Shown one piece after another: positions 15,922 through 25,150 of a stretch of DNA of 64,000 nucleotides. The first letter of the stretch is position 1; every line of letters starts with the position of its first letter. A model generated the notes under the pieces. The model was not told the origin of the DNA, made no database searches, and was given only the letters and a program-made list of their open reading frames with translations. Source of the stretch: JAWPMT01 sp965267435 (GTDB taxonomy: Bacteria; Bacteroidota; Bacteroidia; Cytophagales; Cyclobacteriaceae); contig OZ253960.1 in assembly GCA_965267435.1 (NCBI GenBank), positions 1,054,001-1,118,000 of the forward strand, given 5' to 3'. The translations under genes and the position numbers were made by a program.

Positions 15922-18789
15922 ATGGCCAACCAGCAGTTTATCGAGACGCTTAAGTCCAACATCGAGGGGGACGTGTTATCTGATCGCCACAGCCTGGGGA
16001 TGTATGCCACCGATGCCAGTGTGTACCAGATCCGCCCCATAGTCATAGTCATGCCCCGGCACGAAGAGGATGTGAAAGTGGCACTGAAGGCTGCTCGTGC
16101 TCATGGTATCACCGTCCTGCCAAGGGGGGGAGGAACCAGTTTGGCGGGCCAGACCGTCGGGCACTCGATGATCCTCGACTTTTCTAAGTACATGAACCAG
16201 GTGCTGGAACTGAATGAATCCGAGCGGTGGGTGCGCGTCCAGCCGGGCATGGTGTTGGATGTGTTGAATGACTATCTGAAACCGTACCGGTTACACTTTG
16301 CCCCGGACCCCGCAACGTCTAGCAGGGCCAATGTCGGAGGGATGGTCGGCAACAATTCCTCAGGGACCAAGAGCATCCTCTACGGGAAGACGGTGGACCA
16401 TGTACTGGAGGCGCAGGTGATGCTGGCCGATGAAACACCCTTGCACTTCAGAGAAGTCACGATGGAAGAATATGCCGAAAAGGCGAAGCAAACGGACAGA
16501 GAAGGGGAGATTTACCGAGGCTTTGAGAGTATCGTACGATCCAACATTGAAGAGATCAAAAATCGCTTCCCCAAGGTCATGCGCCGGGTGGGCGGGTACA
16601 ACCTTGACGAGTTCGTCGGTGTCGAGAATTTGAACCTGAGCAAACTGATATGCGGTAGTGAAGGTACCCTGGCGGTGACGACTGAGCTAAAGCTCAATCT
16701 TGTCCCCCTGCCAAAGTACAAATCTGTATGCGTAGCACACTTTGACAAGCTGCTGGATGCGGTAGGCGCTGTGGAACCCATACTGAATTTCAACCCGGCA
16801 GCTGTGGAGATCCTCGATGAGACAGTCGTCAGACTTAGCCGCGAAAACCTGATCACCCAGCGCAGCTGCCATTTCATTCAAGGGGATCCCGCAGCTATCT
16901 TGATCATCGAGTTTTATAGTGAAGATGAGCAGGAGGTACTGGACCGACCCAGGCAGATGATCTCGAAGCTGAAGGAATTGCGGCTTGGTTATGCGTGGCC
17001 GTTATTCCCCGAGGGACCTGATTACACCGATGTGTGGATCATCCGGAAGAAGGGGCTCGGATTGATGTTGGGACTCAAAGGTTCAAAGAAACCCTTGCCC
17101 TTCATCGAAGATGCGGGCATTCCGACGAAGGTTCTGCATGAATATATCGATCGGGTTCTGCAGATATGTGCCAAACACGAGACCGAAGTAGCCATGTATG
17201 CACACGTCAGCGTGGGGGTGATCCACGTTCGGCCGATTTTGGATTTGCGGCAGGAGGAAGACATTCTGCGATTTGACAAAATCGCAAAAGAGACTTTCGA
17301 ACTGGTCATGGAATATGGCGGGTCGTGGAGCGGTGAGCATGGGGATGGCCTCGTACGCAGCGCCTTCAATGAGCAGTTCTTTGGCAGCCAGGTGTATGGA
17401 GCTCTCAAGGAGGTGAAGCAGTTGTTTGACCCCGAAAATCGAATGAATCCCGGGAAGATTGTAGATGCGCCACCCATCACAGAGAATCTACGATATGGCG
17501 CCTCCTACAAGGATCAGGAAGTGGCAACGACCTACCACTACCGGGAAGACGAGAGCTTTGGGGATGCTGTACATATGTGTAGCGGTGTCGGAGAATGCCG
17601 GAAGATACTGGGAGGGACGATGTGCCCCAGCTTTAAGGCAACACGAGATGAGGAGCACTCTACACGAGGGAGAGCCAATGCACTTCGTCAAGCCATGTCC
17701 GGTCAATTGGATGAAGAAGGACTCGCTAGTGAGCGGCTGCATGGCGTGATGGGTCTATGCCTTTCCTGCAAAGCCTGCAAGTCAGAGTGCCCCAGCAATG
17801 TGGACATGGCGAAGCTCAAGAGTGAAGTGAGCCAGGCGTACTATGACAAGCATGGTCCAAAGCTCCGCGATCGCCTGATCAGGGATGCGCCAAAGATGGC
17901 GGCCCGCCTGAGTGGAGTGGGTGCCGGCTGGATCAATGCCATTCAAAAGACCTTGCTATTTCGCGGCATCGTTGATCGTATCTCGGGATTCGACAAGCGG
18001 CGCACATTGCCGGCGTATGCGCCGCAGACATTTGTGCAGTGGCATGAAAAGCATGGCAGTCGGGGGGACGGAACCACAGTAGCCCTGTTTGTCGATACCT
18101 ATCTGAACCATCACGAACCCAACATTGGCATTGCGGCCTACGAGCTACTCAAGAAATGTGGCTACGATGTCGAGTTAGCGGATGTCGGCTGCTGCCAGCG
18201 TCCCAGCATTTCTCACGGTTTCTTGCGCGATGCCAAGGAAGAGGGGACAAAAACTGCTGGTAGGCTCGATCCATGGTTGCAGCGCGGCATCCCGGTGCTG
18301 GTTTGCGAACCGAGTTGCGCATCCGCTCTCAATGATGACCTGCCGGACCTGGTAGATGATGAGGGGTTGTCGAACAGGCTGTCGTCGGGGGTGGTGATGA
18401 TTGACCAGTTCCTGGCGACTGAAGTTCAAAGCGGCCGACTGAAAGCGAAGTTTACGAGTAAAGCGAATGAGGTGCTGGTACATGGACACTGTCATCAAAA
18501 GGCATTGTATGGTACTGCCGCCATGAAGCAATTGCTCGGTGATAGCGCCTCCGAGATACCGTCAGGGTGTTGTGGCATGGCAGGATCATTTGGCTATGAA
18601 AAGGAGCATTATGAACTGTCTGAGAAGATAGGATCTGAAATCCTGTTCCCCGCAGTCAAAGAAGCTGGAACCAGGGTAGAGGTCGTCGCCTGTGGTTTCA
18701 GCTGCCGACATCAGATCCATGATTTCACAGGTAAGCGTGCGAAACACTGGGTGGAGGTGATTGAAGCTGATCCCACCTCAATAAATTGA
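15922..18789 (+). CDS. FAD and Fe-S oxidase (fused GlcD/GlcF-like; D-lactate or glycolate dehydrogenase)
   Basis: 955 residues. The N-terminal half is a VAO-type flavoprotein: the FAD loop PRGGGTSLAGQTVG is at about 67-80, then NVGGMVGNNSSGTKS and a GlcD-type C-terminal segment ending GEHGDGLVRS...FDPENRMNPGKI. The C-terminal half carries two Cys clusters for 4Fe-4S centres (Cys553/559/568 and Cys613/616/619/623, the latter followed by Pro), then two CCG-type domains (DVGCCQRPS, GCCGMAGSFG). Such fusions oxidise D-lactate, glycolate or D-2-hydroxyglutarate and pass electrons to the respiratory chain. The permease and glyoxylate aminotransferase upstream suggest glycolate, but D-lactate cannot be excluded. 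Confidence 0.9.
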   Translation: MANQQFIETLKSNIEGDVLSDRHSLGMYATDASVYQIRPIVIVMPRHEEDVKVALKAARAHGITVLPRGGGTSLAGQTVGHSMILDFSKYMNQVLELNESERWVRVQPGMVLDVLNDYLKPYRLHFAPDPATSSRANVGGMVGNNSSGTKSILYGKTVDHVLEAQVMLADETPLHFREVTMEEYAEKAKQTDREGEIYRGFESIVRSNIEEIKNRFPKVMRRVGGYNLDEFVGVENLNLSKLICGSEGTLAVTTELKLNLVPLPKYKSVCVAHFDKLLDAVGAVEPILNFNPAAVEILDETVVRLSRENLITQRSCHFIQGDPAAILIIEFYSEDEQEVLDRPRQMISKLKELRLGYAWPLFPEGPDYTDVWIIRKKGLGLMLGLKGSKKPLPFIEDAGIPTKVLHEYIDRVLQICAKHETEVAMYAHVSVGVIHVRPILDLRQEEDILRFDKIAKETFELVMEYGGSWSGEHGDGLVRSAFNEQFFGSQVYGALKEVKQLFDPENRMNPGKIVDAPPITENLRYGASYKDQEVATTYHYREDESFGDAVHMCSGVGECRKILGGTMCPSFKATRDEEHSTRGRANALRQAMSGQLDEEGLASERLHGVMGLCLSCKACKSECPSNVDMAKLKSEVSQAYYDKHGPKLRDRLIRDAPKMAARLSGVGAGWINAIQKTLLFRGIVDRISGFDKRRTLPAYAPQTFVQWHEKHGSRGDGTTVALFVDTYLNHHEPNIGIAAYELLKKCGYDVELADVGCCQRPSISHGFLRDAKEEGTKTAGRLDPWLQRGIPVLVCEPSCASALNDDLPDLVDDEGLSNRLSSGVVMIDQFLATEVQSGRLKAKFTSKANEVLVHGHCHQKALYGTAAMKQLLGDSASEIPSGCCGMAGSFGYEKEHYELSEKIGSEILFPAVKEAGTRVEVVACGFSCRHQIHDFTGKRAKHWVEVIEADPTSIN

Positions 18790-18853
18790 TTGCTGCAGGT
18801 CCCGGCATTTTGAACACATTTGCAGGGATTGTTTTTTGATAACACACTAACCA

Positions 18854-19210
18854 ATGAAAACTACCAAAATTCTATATTGGGTGGGTACCGTATTGCTGAC
18901 CCTCGTCATGTTCATGTCCATAGGCATGTATTTGTTCAATTACGAAGTGCCGAGTCAGGCCTTTGGCAGTCTGGGGTTCCCCACTTTCCTCATTTATCCA
19001 CTGGCGTTGGCCAAAGCACTCGGTCTCATAGCCATTTGGTTGAAGAAATCCAGGTCGCTGACGGAGTGGGCCTATGCGGGATTCTTCTTCAATACGCTAA
19101 TTGCAGCCTCAGGGCATATCATGGCTGGTGATGGAGAGTTCTTTGGTGCATTGATCGCATTGATTGGCACGCTACTATCCTACTACGGGTACAGGAAGCT
19201 GTTTGTATAA
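18854..19210 (+). CDS. DoxX-family small membrane protein
   Basis: 118 residues with four predicted membrane helices, matching the DoxX/DoxD-like layout: YEVPSQAFGSLGFPTFLIYPLALAK..., then a conserved acidic/aromatic stretch and a final YYGYRKL. Family members are poorly understood; some take part in sulfur or redox metabolism. Separated by 64 bases from the oxidase gene, so possibly independent of it. Confidence 0.8.
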   Translation: MKTTKILYWVGTVLLTLVMFMSIGMYLFNYEVPSQAFGSLGFPTFLIYPLALAKALGLIAIWLKKSRSLTEWAYAGFFFNTLIAASGHIMAGDGEFFGALIALIGTLLSYYGYRKLFV

Positions 19211-19287
19211 CCGAATCGCAGTCAGACCCGAAGCTTTGGAGATGCGATATCTGAGGGACACAACGCAATGAGCAAATCTTGGCAAGG

Positions 19288-19908
19288 ATGAAACGCTACT
19301 ACTTCCCAGTTGTCAGCACAGTCCTGCTGGTCCTTTCCATCCTTGCTTTTTCTGACAACCTGTTTACTGACGTCGGACAGGAGAGCAACCGTGATCCCAA
19401 GTTCATCATTCACGGATTGTTCATGTTTGCCTGGTTCGGGACCTTTGTCGCGCAGTCGTATTTCATTGCCAGAAAGCGATACGATGCCCACATCCAGTGG
19501 GGCAAGATCGGATTCCTGATCGCCATTGGCGTTTGGGCAAGCACCGTCTATGTTTTCTCCGCCATTTTCGAAAGCTGGGAGGCCATGGAGCCATTTGTGA
19601 AGGCGAACAGGCTGCTAATGGTCAGCTTTGCAGTCTTTTTGGTTTTCGCTTATCACCATCGGAAGGATGCGGTTACGCACAAGCGCTTCATTTTCTGGGC
19701 CATTGCCTTACCGATCGAGCCGATTATGGGCAGGGTGTCTGACTTCTTTCAGATTGAGAATTGGGAGTTGTTTTACATCCTTGGGTGGCATGCACTCTTT
19801 GCCTCCTTTTTCATTTATGATTGGCAGATGCTGAAGAAGATACATCCAATCAGTTGGTTGGGTTTGGGGTGGTTCTATGTAGCGTGGGCAATTGCCATTT
19901 ATTCTTAG
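19288..19908 (+). CDS. six-helix membrane protein of unknown function
   Basis: 206 residues from the ATG at 19288 (a TTG three codons earlier is unlikely). About six membrane helices. Conserved-looking histidines occur in FIIHGLFMFAWFG, YDAHIQWGKIGF and DAVTHKRFIFW, and the last is followed by PIEPIMGR. I associate this histidine pattern with an uncharacterised bacterial membrane family resembling haem-binding b-type proteins, but haem binding is only a guess. Its stop lies 2 bases from the stop of the convergent amidohydrolase gene. Confidence 0.6.
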   Translation: MKRYYFPVVSTVLLVLSILAFSDNLFTDVGQESNRDPKFIIHGLFMFAWFGTFVAQSYFIARKRYDAHIQWGKIGFLIAIGVWASTVYVFSAIFESWEAMEPFVKANRLLMVSFAVFLVFAYHHRKDAVTHKRFIFWAIALPIEPIMGRVSDFFQIENWELFYILGWHALFASFFIYDWQMLKKIHPISWLGLGWFYVAWAIAIYS

Positions 19909-19910
19909 GC

Positions 19911-21257
19911 TTACCGTAATCGCTCCAATTTCCCATTCTGAACAACCGCCCTGATCGATAGTGTATTTCTGATATTCTCTAGTGGATTGTCTTTGAGTAG
20001 TACAAGGTTGGCGTAATTGTTTACGGCGATTTTTCCCTCTCGGGACAGCTCAAAGTATTTCGCAGGATTGATTATCGCCGTTTGCAATGCCTCAAGGGGC
20101 GTCAGGCCAGCCTCCTCTACCATTAGGAAGAGCTCCTCATGCAGTGAATAACCTGGCAGTCCTCCTTCGCAGGCCGCGTCAGAGCCTGCCAACATTCCAA
20201 TCCCTTCAACGCTAAATCTCTTCACTAACTTCGTGAGTGCCATCCACCACAGGGAATCCCCTTTGTGGTCTGAAGACGTGGCCATGGCTTGTAGGTGGAC
20301 TTGCATGGCTTTCGTGACTGAGCCGGGCATTTCCTCTCGGAGGGGATGGTTTATCCATGGCTCATCGTGGTATCGCTGGCGGGCATATTGCACGGCCATT
20401 GTTGGCGTAAACCAAGCCTGATTTCGCTTGAATGCCGTTATTACGTTCTCCGCATCTTCCAACCAGTGCCGTACGAAATCCCTGTCTTCCTCACTGTAGT
20501 CATCGGCGAGCATGAAGCGCTCCATTTCCTCGGGATCGTTCGTGAAGCTGTACAGAATGGGTTCTCGGATGTGTTCAATACTCTTTTGACCCAAATCGAG
20601 GATGTCAGAAAGTAGGTGGGGTTCGGAAACATGACCCACGAAATCGAGATCATGGACGTTAGCCTGTCGTGCAATCTCCTGGTAGGAAGCCCAGGAAATT
20701 TGCTCATAGACCTTGATGAAGTCTACTTGGTCCTTCAGGTTACGTTCAAAAGCATCTTGGATCTTTTTTTCAGTATCGACGGGCCAGGAGGTGGGCCATC
20801 CTGTGCCTGATAGCTGTGTGCCTGCTATGAATAGACGCGGGCCGGACATTAGTCCCTGGCTCATAGCTTCTTTGAATTCATTTAAGACAGCTGGGCAAAG
20901 AGATTCGCAGCCGTCCGTGGGCCGATCCACGCAACCCCCCATATCTCGCACACCTGTTATCCCATAATCCAGAAACATTCCGAGATAGGAGGAGTCTTGA
21001 ATGTGTACATGCATATCCCACAGCCCCGGGATGATGAATTGCCCTTCTCCATCAACAAAGTCGCCATTCGTGAAGGAGTTCGACGCTCCAGGCTCGCTAA
21101 TGCTATGAATAAGTGAGTCTTTGATGAATAAATCACAAGATGTGATCTCGCCTGTCTCAAGGTCAATTACGTTGACGTTGGAAATGATCAAATCATAGTC
21201 ACTCACGCTACAAGCCGTCGAGAGCACGGCGATCAAGAAGAAGCGTCCCAGCACCAT
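19911..21257 (-). CDS. amidohydrolase-family lipoprotein (imidazolonepropionase-like)
   Basis: 448 residues with a lipoprotein signal (Cys16 in LSTACS). The metal-dependent hydrolase barrel shows the HxH pair in DMHVHIQ (His83, His85), Lys182 in DFIKVYEQ (probable carbamylated metal bridge), His209 in FVGHVSEP, His229 in SIEHIREP, and Asp in MLAGSDAACEGG. The end, NYANLVLLKDNPLENI, is typical of the prolidase/imidazolonepropionase-like branch that cleaves cyclic amides or dipeptides. Anchored outside the cytoplasmic membrane, so probably involved in peptide or xenobiotic breakdown in the periplasm. Confidence 0.85.
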   Translation of the reverse strand: MVLGRFFLIAVLSTACSVSDYDLIISNVNVIDLETGEITSCDLFIKDSLIHSISEPGASNSFTNGDFVDGEGQFIIPGLWDMHVHIQDSSYLGMFLDYGITGVRDMGGCVDRPTDGCESLCPAVLNEFKEAMSQGLMSGPRLFIAGTQLSGTGWPTSWPVDTEKKIQDAFERNLKDQVDFIKVYEQISWASYQEIARQANVHDLDFVGHVSEPHLLSDILDLGQKSIEHIREPILYSFTNDPEEMERFMLADDYSEEDRDFVRHWLEDAENVITAFKRNQAWFTPTMAVQYARQRYHDEPWINHPLREEMPGSVTKAMQVHLQAMATSSDHKGDSLWWMALTKLVKRFSVEGIGMLAGSDAACEGGLPGYSLHEELFLMVEEAGLTPLEALQTAIINPAKYFELSREGKIAVNNYANLVLLKDNPLENIRNTLSIRAVVQNGKLERLR

Positions 21258-21314
21258 AGCCCAATGATACGGTCAATAACCTCTCTATGTCTCACACGTT
21301 GATAAAAAACCACC

Positions 21315-22085
21315 ATGAAAGATCTACAAACCATTGTGTCCCCATACCGGGGAGACCCAAATGCCTTGTTCGAAATGCTTTGCACCAACATCCAGGAGGA
21401 CTCTCTGGCCTGGATTTCCGAGGCAGACTACGGCATGGAAGCGGAAGAAAGATTGATGGGGCTGAGGAAAATCAAACAAGACAAGGCCATCTATGCAATG
21501 GATTGGGGCCTGCAGGAGGTTTTGGAGCTGACCAGATGGCAGCAACCCGAACGTACGTCGGATAAATGGATGACAGAGGCCCAGAAGAAGAACATGCACA
21601 TTGCTTTTTCTTGTGCTGCGTTGCTGACGGTGCCCGGGAGCCAGTATAGTAGGTTGGAGGAGAATAGCGCTATCATCCGACTGGTCGAGACGAGCGAATA
21701 TTTGGAGCAAGTTCTGCCGGGCATGCTACGTGGTACTAGCCATGTTCTCGCCTGGAGAGTGGCACAAAGCGATACCGATGAGGAAGAGGTTCCATTTTTT
21801 CTCTTAGGTCTCATTCTTACAGTGCTGAAATGCGGGGAATATGGGGACTCCTCCATGATCCAGTTAATTGATCAATTGCTGAGGGCCGAACAGGCACTTC
21901 ATGAGCAGGGGATTGGGCCTTATGACGTTACAGATTGGCTCTTTAGAAATACTCATTTCAATCAACTGCAAGGTGCCTGGCAATCATATGAACTGTTCCT
22001 GAGGGAGCATAGTGAGAAAACGAAGTCAGTTGATTTGAGCGCGAAACTCAAGGAACTAGCCGATCTGCTCAAAGGAGGGAACTGA
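21315..22085 (+). CDS. cytoplasmic helical protein of unknown function
   Basis: 256 residues, no signal or membrane segment, rich in Leu, Glu and Gln and predicted almost all-helical. Features include MEAEERLMGLRKIKQDKAI and a tail of charged residues ending LADLLKGGN. I do not recognise a family. The gene has its own upstream gap of 57 bases from the divergent amidohydrolase gene and is followed by another unknown gene on the same strand. Confidence 0.5.
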   Translation: MKDLQTIVSPYRGDPNALFEMLCTNIQEDSLAWISEADYGMEAEERLMGLRKIKQDKAIYAMDWGLQEVLELTRWQQPERTSDKWMTEAQKKNMHIAFSCAALLTVPGSQYSRLEENSAIIRLVETSEYLEQVLPGMLRGTSHVLAWRVAQSDTDEEEVPFFLLGLILTVLKCGEYGDSSMIQLIDQLLRAEQALHEQGIGPYDVTDWLFRNTHFNQLQGAWQSYELFLREHSEKTKSVDLSAKLKELADLLKGGN

Positions 22086-22202
22086 ATGCAAGTCAACACG
22101 TCAGTTAGGTATTTCATCTCGGAGCCGTCGTCCATTCTAGTTCATCTATATCCCATTAACTTGGCAATGAGAAAAACTATTGAGGACCCGTAAAAGCAAT
22201 CC

Positions 22203-22658
22203 ATGCCCCTAACCCTTCCTACCGAAAGACCCAACCTACCAGAGAAGCTGCAAAAGAGCTACCAACGATACATTCAATTGGTTAAGGCCATCAATGAAAA
22301 AGATGTGCCTGACGATTTTGCCTCGGAAGTAAACCGACAAATTGAGGAGCTGAACAAGGTACCTGATGGTCATGCTAAGCTTAGGAAATTGATAAGAAAG
22401 ACCAGGTCAAGTATCACCAACAAGGTGATCAACGAGCTGAAATACGTCCCCAAGGGCTACTACCAAGTGCTGTGGATGACCCTGGGCATGACGATTTTTG
22501 GCGTGCCCTTTGGCATGATGTTCGGCTACGCGATGGACAACTTCGGCCTTTTCGCAGTCGGATTGCCGATGGGTTTGCCCATTGGCATGGCCATAGGTGC
22601 GGGCCTGGATAAGAAGGCCGCTGACGAAGGTAGGCAGTTGGCAGTGAGTGCGGGGTAA
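22203..22658 (+). CDS. small protein with a glycine/methionine-rich membrane hairpin, unknown
   Basis: 151 residues. The N-terminal 85 are charged and helical (possible coiled coil, QRYIQLVKAINEKDVPDD). The rest holds two hydrophobic segments with repeated small residues (MTIFGVPFGMMFGYAMDNFG and FAVGLPMGLPIGMAIGAGLD), resembling glycine-zipper hairpins. No family recognised. The SDR gene starts 5 bases downstream, so the two are probably co-transcribed. Confidence 0.5.
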   Translation: MPLTLPTERPNLPEKLQKSYQRYIQLVKAINEKDVPDDFASEVNRQIEELNKVPDGHAKLRKLIRKTRSSITNKVINELKYVPKGYYQVLWMTLGMTIFGVPFGMMFGYAMDNFGLFAVGLPMGLPIGMAIGAGLDKKAADEGRQLAVSAG

Positions 22659-22663
22659 TTCCC

Positions 22664-23473
22664 TTGAAGAAGACCATCCTCATAACAGGTAGCACGGACG
22701 GTATTGGTAAGCTTGCCGCTATTGGCCTGGCGAAGGAGGGTCACGATGTTTGTATTCACGGTAGGAATTCCGAGAAGGTCAGTCGGACGGCTGACGAAAT
22801 CAAATCACTGACGGGCGCAGTGGCCAAAAGATTCGTGGCCGACCTATCGCGAGTACCAGATATGGTGTTTTTTTGTGAGCAGGTGATGAAGAGCCTCGAC
22901 AAGGTTGACGTCCTTGTCAACAATGCCGGAGTTTACAAGAGCGCTCAGGAGGTGAGTGAAGCCGGTCTGGACCTACGATTTGTCGTCAACTATCTGGCGC
23001 CCGTCGTCATAACGGAGCGACTCCTGCCACTACTACAGGGGAGTGAGCGACCACTCGTGATCAACCTCAGCTCGGCCTCGCAGGCGCCTGTCTCCATTCA
23101 GGCCCTTAGTGGCGAAACATCCATTCCCTTTAAGGAAGCTTATATGCAAAGCAAATTGGCCCTCACCATCTGGTGCTTTCACTTGTCAAAGAAATATCCG
23201 GACCTGTCTGTCGTGGCCTTAAATCCCGGTTCAAGGCTAGACACACGGATGGTACAGGAAGCCTACGGCTACCACTGGTCTCCGGCGGAGAAGGGCGCTG
23301 ATATCATTAAAGAGATCGCCTTGACTGCCAATCCACAGAAGTACGACGGGAAGTATTTTGACAATGACCAGGGGAAACTTGGCGCCGCGCATGCAGACGC
23401 TTATGACAAACAGAGAATAGAGGAACTGCTCACGGCCACTGAACTGGTCTTGGAGAGGGTCATGGATCCATGA
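22664..23473 (+). CDS. short-chain dehydrogenase/reductase
   Basis: 269 residues, Rossmann-fold SDR. The cofactor motif is TGSTDGIG (8-15), then NNAG at 86-89. The catalytic set is Ser136/137 and Tyr160-x3-Lys164 (YMQSK). Arg34 after the second strand (IHGRN) suggests NADP(H). The only start upstream of the Rossmann motif is the TTG at 22664, 5 bases after the preceding stop, so translation probably depends on coupling to the gene before it. The substrate is unknown; the overall look is of the retinol dehydrogenase-like group. Confidence 0.85.
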   Translation: MKKTILITGSTDGIGKLAAIGLAKEGHDVCIHGRNSEKVSRTADEIKSLTGAVAKRFVADLSRVPDMVFFCEQVMKSLDKVDVLVNNAGVYKSAQEVSEAGLDLRFVVNYLAPVVITERLLPLLQGSERPLVINLSSASQAPVSIQALSGETSIPFKEAYMQSKLALTIWCFHLSKKYPDLSVVALNPGSRLDTRMVQEAYGYHWSPAEKGADIIKEIALTANPQKYDGKYFDNDQGKLGAAHADAYDKQRIEELLTATELVLERVMDP

Positions 23474-23497
23474 GCCGCTAGCCTGTGTTATGCTGGC

Positions 23498-24976
23498 TTA
23501 CCTTTTCCCAAACACTTCCTCGTGTACCACGTTGCCATCGACATCATGGTGCTGCAGTGTGAGGGTCGGGTTCCCCTGTGCCAAAGTAACTGTTCCATAG
23601 AGGTAGCCGCCCTTCACCCGTAAAAATCGATGTTCCGGTCTTTTGTCTTCCTGTTTCCAACCGCCAGCGTGCTGGTCCGCACCGGAGCCTGTGCCGAATT
23701 CCCATAGGTTGCTGTTCTCATAATGCGTCACGTATTGCCAATGTCGATCGCCGCAGGTGATGTAGAGATTGTCGAACTGGTTGAGGTAGTCCCTGATCTC
23801 ATCGCCCTCGTATTGCCAGTTGGAGTTGGCGTAGTTGTCGCTTTTGTTCTTTCGGTCCGGGCCAAGGATCGGGTCATTAGTGATCAGGATCTTGAAGGTG
23901 GCGTCGGACTCCTTGAGAGTTCGGAATAGCCAGTTCTTCTGTTCCTCACCCCAGATGCTTTTTCCGCGCTGGTCAGGGTCGCTGTTCTTGCTCCTGAAAT
24001 TGCGCCCTTCAGTGATCCAGATTTGCAGGTCCTTGCCCCAGCGAATGGTTTCATACAGGCGGTCGTTGGTGGGAAACTGTTCCTTGTCAAAGATCTCCAG
24101 GCCGCGTTCAAACGAGACCGTGCCATAGGTCATCCCCTGGTAGACATCATTCCGGAGGGCATCGTGGTCGTCCTTCATAAAATAGGAGGTTGTCTGCATC
24201 CAGAGCTCTCGCTGCAGCGGTAAGGCAAACAATCGGTCCCATTTGAACCGCATCAACTCCTCGGTCATGGCCCATGGGTTGGACTTGTCATAGTATTCGA
24301 TGTCGCCGGTGTGGACATAGAAATCGGGCGCCAGATCGAGCATGGAGCGGTAGATCTGGTGACCATCCGGCTGGTCCTTGCGGATATAGTCATGGCAGCT
24401 CACCAGGGCGAAGGAGATCTCCTTTTGCTGACTGGCCAATGGCGGGGTATAGAATTTACCTTCCTTACGGTCTGAGACAGGGGATTCCGAATCCTTGCGT
24501 GCCTCGATCGTTACCAGGTAGGTCCTATCAGGTGAAAGCTCCTCTAGTTTCCATTGTCGGGTATAGTTCTGCGCATCATTGACAGCAACCCATGGTAACG
24601 CAATGGGCGCTGCGGAATCATCCTCAGGTGCATAGGTCAGCCTCACTTCACCCGGTGCCCCGGGACAAGCACCCTCCATCTCATCGAGTGAGTAACCCTC
24701 CGGAATCTGGGCGTTGTGGATGGCCGCGCTATCCGCGCCTCTGTCCAATGCTCGCCGCTCATCACGGCTCAAGTCCTTGAATGCCGGGCCATCAAACCTG
24801 GCTTCTTCGACGGCAGTTAACCTCGCCCATATTACGATCGATTCGCTATCGGCCCAACCATTGTGGAAGCCATTGGCCAGGAAGGGGCCATCTGTTGTCT
24901 GGAGTGGTGTTTGTGGCGCGGTGCAGGAAAGCACGAGCGCTATGAGTGGCAGGAGTAAGTGTAATGAGGATCTCAC
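23498..24976 (-). CDS. PhoD-like metallophosphatase lipoprotein
   Basis: 492 residues with a lipoprotein signal (Cys18 in LVLSCTAP). An N-terminal beta domain is followed by the PhoD-type metallophosphatase core: ALVSCHDYIR, DFYVHTGDIEYYD, FMKDDHDALRND, then ITNDPILGPD and TCGDRHWQYV. Known PhoD enzymes are secreted phosphodiesterases/alkaline phosphatases using Fe and Ca. Family members with a GxxHDxR-like site are phosphatases; here the motifs are diverged, so the substrate is uncertain. It converges on the SDR gene. Confidence 0.8.
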   Translation of the reverse strand: MRSSLHLLLPLIALVLSCTAPQTPLQTTDGPFLANGFHNGWADSESIVIWARLTAVEEARFDGPAFKDLSRDERRALDRGADSAAIHNAQIPEGYSLDEMEGACPGAPGEVRLTYAPEDDSAAPIALPWVAVNDAQNYTRQWKLEELSPDRTYLVTIEARKDSESPVSDRKEGKFYTPPLASQQKEISFALVSCHDYIRKDQPDGHQIYRSMLDLAPDFYVHTGDIEYYDKSNPWAMTEELMRFKWDRLFALPLQRELWMQTTSYFMKDDHDALRNDVYQGMTYGTVSFERGLEIFDKEQFPTNDRLYETIRWGKDLQIWITEGRNFRSKNSDPDQRGKSIWGEEQKNWLFRTLKESDATFKILITNDPILGPDRKNKSDNYANSNWQYEGDEIRDYLNQFDNLYITCGDRHWQYVTHYENSNLWEFGTGSGADQHAGGWKQEDKRPEHRFLRVKGGYLYGTVTLAQGNPTLTLQHHDVDGNVVHEEVFGKR

Positions 24977-25150
24977 GGTCAGTTAGGGTTTGGTAGGCGA
25001 AATATAAAGAAGCCCTACCATTCGAAGGCGTGTGACCCAATTCTTTGGCTCATGCCGCATTCAGCTGAGCAATCCACCAGCGAAGGGGTTCATGGAACTG
25101 GACTGATACGATCGTCGGAATTAATCCTCCACGTGAGCCGTTTTCATATT

